Shown: piece after piece, positions 62,068 through 64,000 of the stretch
How the letters are laid out: every line of letters starts with the position of its first letter
Position numbering within the stretch: position 1 is the stretch's first letter
Assembly: GCA_963840805.1 (NCBI GenBank)
Contig: CAWJAJ010000017.1
Span: 682,001 to 746,000 of the forward strand
Length of the DNA: 64,000 nt
Source: CADEEN01 sp963840805
GTDB taxonomy: Bacteria > Pseudomonadota > Gammaproteobacteria > Burkholderiales > Burkholderiaceae_C
Reading direction: 5' to 3'
Program-made: the position numbers and the translations under genes
The notes under the pieces: generated by a model
Databases searched by the model: none
Told to the model about the DNA's origin: nothing
What the model saw: the letters and a program-made list of their open reading frames with translations, nothing else

Positions 62068-63213
62068 TCAGTTCACCTCGCCCTTGCCCAGATCGAGTGC
62101 GCCGGGTCGCGAACTGATACCGCGGCTGGTGCTGGCACGGTAGCGGTAAAGGTGCTCGAGTTCGAGCCGCGAGCGCAGGAAGCGCGACTGCGCGTGCATC
62201 TGCCGGTACAGCAGGTACTGCTCGAGCGAACGCGAACGCGCGGCGTGCCCGAGGGCCTCTTCATGATCGCCCACCGCGGTACAGGCGCGCTGCAATTGCT
62301 GCGCGCAGCGGATGCGCAGTCCGAGGCAATGGCCCTCGCGTATCGACGGCGCTGCTTCGCGCAGCAGCGCCAGCGCCCGCGCGGGCTCGCCGGCCGTAAT
62401 GAGGGCTTCAGCCTGCATGACGCGAAGGAAGCGCACGTGCGCCGGCTGGCCGACCGCCTCGGCATGCGCGATCGACTGCTGCAGCCGGCTCGCCGATTCG
62501 ACAGCGTCGCCGCGCAGCAGGATCATCTCGGCGGTGTAGATGTCGGCGAGCGCACGGCGACGCTCGTCGCCGGTCAATCGCACGACCTCGCGCACCCGCT
62601 CCAGGCTGGCGTTGGCATGCTCGATGGCATCGGCACCGCCGGCGGTGTCGCCCGCATCGCGCGCCATGCGCGCGATCCGCAGGCAGACCGATGCGTGGTT
62701 GTTGCGCACGGCCGTTTCGAGTGGCGCCTCGCTCGGCAGCCCCTGGAACAGCCCGAGCAGTTCCGAGAGCAGGCGCTGGCCGGCCCAGGGATCGCCCAAC
62801 AACGCGAAGCACGTCGCCGCGGTGCCGCGGGCGCGCACGTAGCTTTCGAATGAACCGCCACGCGTAGCGACGGACAGCATCTGTTGCAGGTGGGCGAGCG
62901 ACTCATCGAAGCGGGCCAACTCGCCGCTGGCCACCGCGGATACCGCGAGCAGCGCACTGCGCAACGGGTAGGTCACGGCGTCATCGCCGAGTCGCTCGAA
63001 CAGCGCCTGCACGGCATCGACCGCTTCGCCCTGCTCGCCGAGGTGAAACGCCGCGACCGCCTGCACGCGCAGCGCTTCGATGCGCACGGCCGCCGGTGCG
63101 TCGCCGGTGGCAAGGGCTCGCGCAGCACTCAGCGCCTGCTGCAGTCGGCCATCGTCGAGACTGGCCTGGGCCCCCGCGAGGGCGGCGGCGGCGGTCGCCG
63201 GTTCGGTCGTCAT
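62068..63213 (-). CDS. Helical-repeat (TPR-like) protein
   Basis: A 381-residue, almost wholly helical protein with degenerate tetratricopeptide-like units (LDDGRLQQALSAARALATGD, FDESLAHLQQMLSVATRGGS, GEPARALALLREAAPSIREG). No enzymatic motif or signal peptide. It resembles the helical regions found in bacterial GGDEF/EAL proteins and LuxR-MalT regulators, but no output domain is present here. Its stop lies 24 bases from the end of the PhoX gene (convergent). Function unknown. Confidence 0.72.
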   Translation of the reverse strand: MTTEPATAAAALAGAQASLDDGRLQQALSAARALATGDAPAAVRIEALRVQAVAAFHLGEQGEAVDAVQALFERLGDDAVTYPLRSALLAVSAVASGELARFDESLAHLQQMLSVATRGGSFESYVRARGTAATCFALLGDPWAGQRLLSELLGLFQGLPSEAPLETAVRNNHASVCLRIARMARDAGDTAGGADAIEHANASLERVREVVRLTGDERRRALADIYTAEMILLRGDAVESASRLQQSIAHAEAVGQPAHVRFLRVMQAEALITAGEPARALALLREAAPSIREGHCLGLRIRCAQQLQRACTAVGDHEEALGHAARSRSLEQYLLYRQMHAQSRFLRSRLELEHLYRYRASTSRGISSRPGALDLGKGEVN

Positions 63214-63236
63214 GGGCAGGGTGGCTGGTGGGTGAT

Positions 63237-64000
63237 TTACCTGGCCGTGGGCATCACGAACTCGGCGCCTTTGCCGATGCTCGCAGGCCAGCGCTGCATC
63301 ACGCTCTTTTGTTTCGTGTAGAAGCGTACGCCCTCCTCGCCGTAGGCATGCATGTCGCCGAACAGGCTGCGCTTCCAGCCGCCGAAACCGTGCCAGGCCA
63401 TCGGCACCGGGATCGGCACGTTGATGCCGACCATGCCGACCTGCACGCGACGCGCGAACTCGCGCGCGACGTTGCCGTCGCTGGTAAAACAAGCCACGCC
63501 ATTGCCGTACTCGTGATCGTTGACGAGTTGCACCGCTTCGGCAAAGTCCTTCGCCCGCACGCAGGCCAGCACCGGGCCGAAGATCTCTTCCTTGTAGATG
63601 CGCATCTGCGGCGTCACGTGATCGAACAAGGTGCCGCCGGTGAAGAAGCCCTGCTCGTGCCCGGCGATGGTGAAGCCGCGGCCATCGACGACCAGCCTGG
63701 CGCCCTCCTCGACGCCGAGCGCGATGTAGCTCTCGATACGGTCCTTGGCGGCGCGGCTGATCACCGGGCCCATCTCGGCGTCGGCGTTCATGCCGTTGCC
63801 GACCTTCAGCGAACGGGCGCGCTCGGCCAGCTTGGGCACCAGCCTGTCGGCCACGTCACCGACCAGCACCGCCACCGAGATCGCCATGCAGCGTTCGCCG
63901 GCCGAGCCGTAGCCGCTGCCGATCAGCGCGTCGACGGCCTGGTCGATGTCGGCATCGGGCATCACCACCATGTGGTTTTTTGCGCCGCCCAGCGCCTGCA
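63237..64000 (-). CDS. mmsA: Methylmalonate-semialdehyde dehydrogenase, N-terminus outside window
   Basis: The C-terminal half (about 254 residues) of a CoA-acylating aldehyde dehydrogenase in valine, propionate or inositol breakdown. The nucleophile Cys is in SAGERCMAISVAVLVG, and KNHMVVMPDADIDQAVDALI, IYKEEIFGPVLACVRAKD and VPIPVPMAWHGFGGWKRSLF are diagnostic of MmsA rather than generic dehydrogenases. The reading frame continues past the right edge. It is co-directional with the helical-repeat gene, 23 bases upstream of it. Confidence 0.92.
   Translation of the reverse strand, partial: QALGGAKNHMVVMPDADIDQAVDALIGSGYGSAGERCMAISVAVLVGDVADRLVPKLAERARSLKVGNGMNADAEMGPVISRAAKDRIESYIALGVEEGARLVVDGRGFTIAGHEQGFFTGGTLFDHVTPQMRIYKEEIFGPVLACVRAKDFAEAVQLVNDHEYGNGVACFTSDGNVAREFARRVQVGMVGINVPIPVPMAWHGFGGWKRSLFGDMHAYGEEGVRFYTKQKSVMQRWPASIGKGAEFVMPTAR

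Noticed and set aside
1..64000. CRISPR array, prophage, or restriction/defence island
   Set aside because: No regularly spaced direct repeats, cas, phage structural or restriction genes were found.

Overview
The window is about 64 kb of very GC-rich chromosome from a betaproteobacterium, most likely Burkholderiales of the Rubrivivax/Leptothrix/Methylibium/Comamonadaceae type. The basis is codon use, the lplT-alr-radA neighbourhood, DUF3422 and DUF167 genes, a PEP-CTERM-like mini-protein, many small c-type cytochromes and a nitrate-assimilation operon led by an ANTAR regulator. I see no prophage, transposase or CRISPR array. It reads as ordinary chromosome with a few decayed genes, a dispersed GC-rich intergenic repeat, and four loci with an unusual number of broken reading frames.

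Layout. 0-10.6 kb: a LuxR-type regulator, then a long minus-strand operon dppB-dppC-dsbA/frnE-dppD-dppF-dppA-SnoaL-amidase-TPR protein, i.e. peptide/amide uptake plus hydrolysis. 10.7-16.6 kb: aldehyde dehydrogenase plus SDR, aromatic aminotransferase, glutathione peroxidase and a response-regulator-like protein. 16.5-22.8 kb: EamA exporter, lplT, alr, a YeaQ-like protein, arfB, radA and a PEP-CTERM mini-protein with its terminator. 22.9-29.2 kb: ilvE, a zf-CHCC protein, a YheT-type hydrolase, a diheme cytochrome c, a glyoxalase remnant, a PQQ-type sugar dehydrogenase with cytochrome c553, and tRNA-Arg(CCG). 29.2-34 kb: DUF3422, DUF167, and the amino-sugar genes nagA and murQ flanking a desuccinylase-like gene.

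33.9-44.4 kb is a nitrate-assimilation locus: nasT (ANTAR), an attenuator-like leader, nrtA-nrtB-nrtD (uptake), nirB-nirD (nitrite reductase), nasA (nitrate reductase with a BFD-like Cys domain) and cobA/sumT (siroheme precursor). The pathway is complete in content, but nrtA, nrtB, nrtD, nirD and nasA are all frame-disrupted as written. 44.4-46.3 kb holds a LysR gene flanked by small-protein genes that share one 57-60 nt promoter/hairpin element. 46.4-53.7 kb: monooxygenase, aldo/keto reductase, diheme cytochrome, dusC, rsgA, VanX-like dipeptidase and rlpA.

53.7-59.3 kb is a minus-strand operon gst-voc-sdr-S41 peptidase-GNAT-(papain-like peptidase/alpha-beta hydrolase fusion) joined by start/stop overlaps. 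59.3-64 kb: an ABC-permease remnant, a redoxin, a PhoX-family protein with five frameshifts, a helical-repeat protein and the 3' part of mmsA.

The most notable items are (i) the papain/alpha-beta-hydrolase fusion and its operon, (ii) the duplicated promoter-hairpin element driving paralogous small proteins around a LysR gene, (iii) the nasT leader attenuator without an adjacent nasS, (iv) a repeat family that also sits at the nrtD start and a related GC-rich insert inside nirB, and (v) a strong excess of +1 frame shifts confined to a few genes, which looks more like local sequence error than natural decay.
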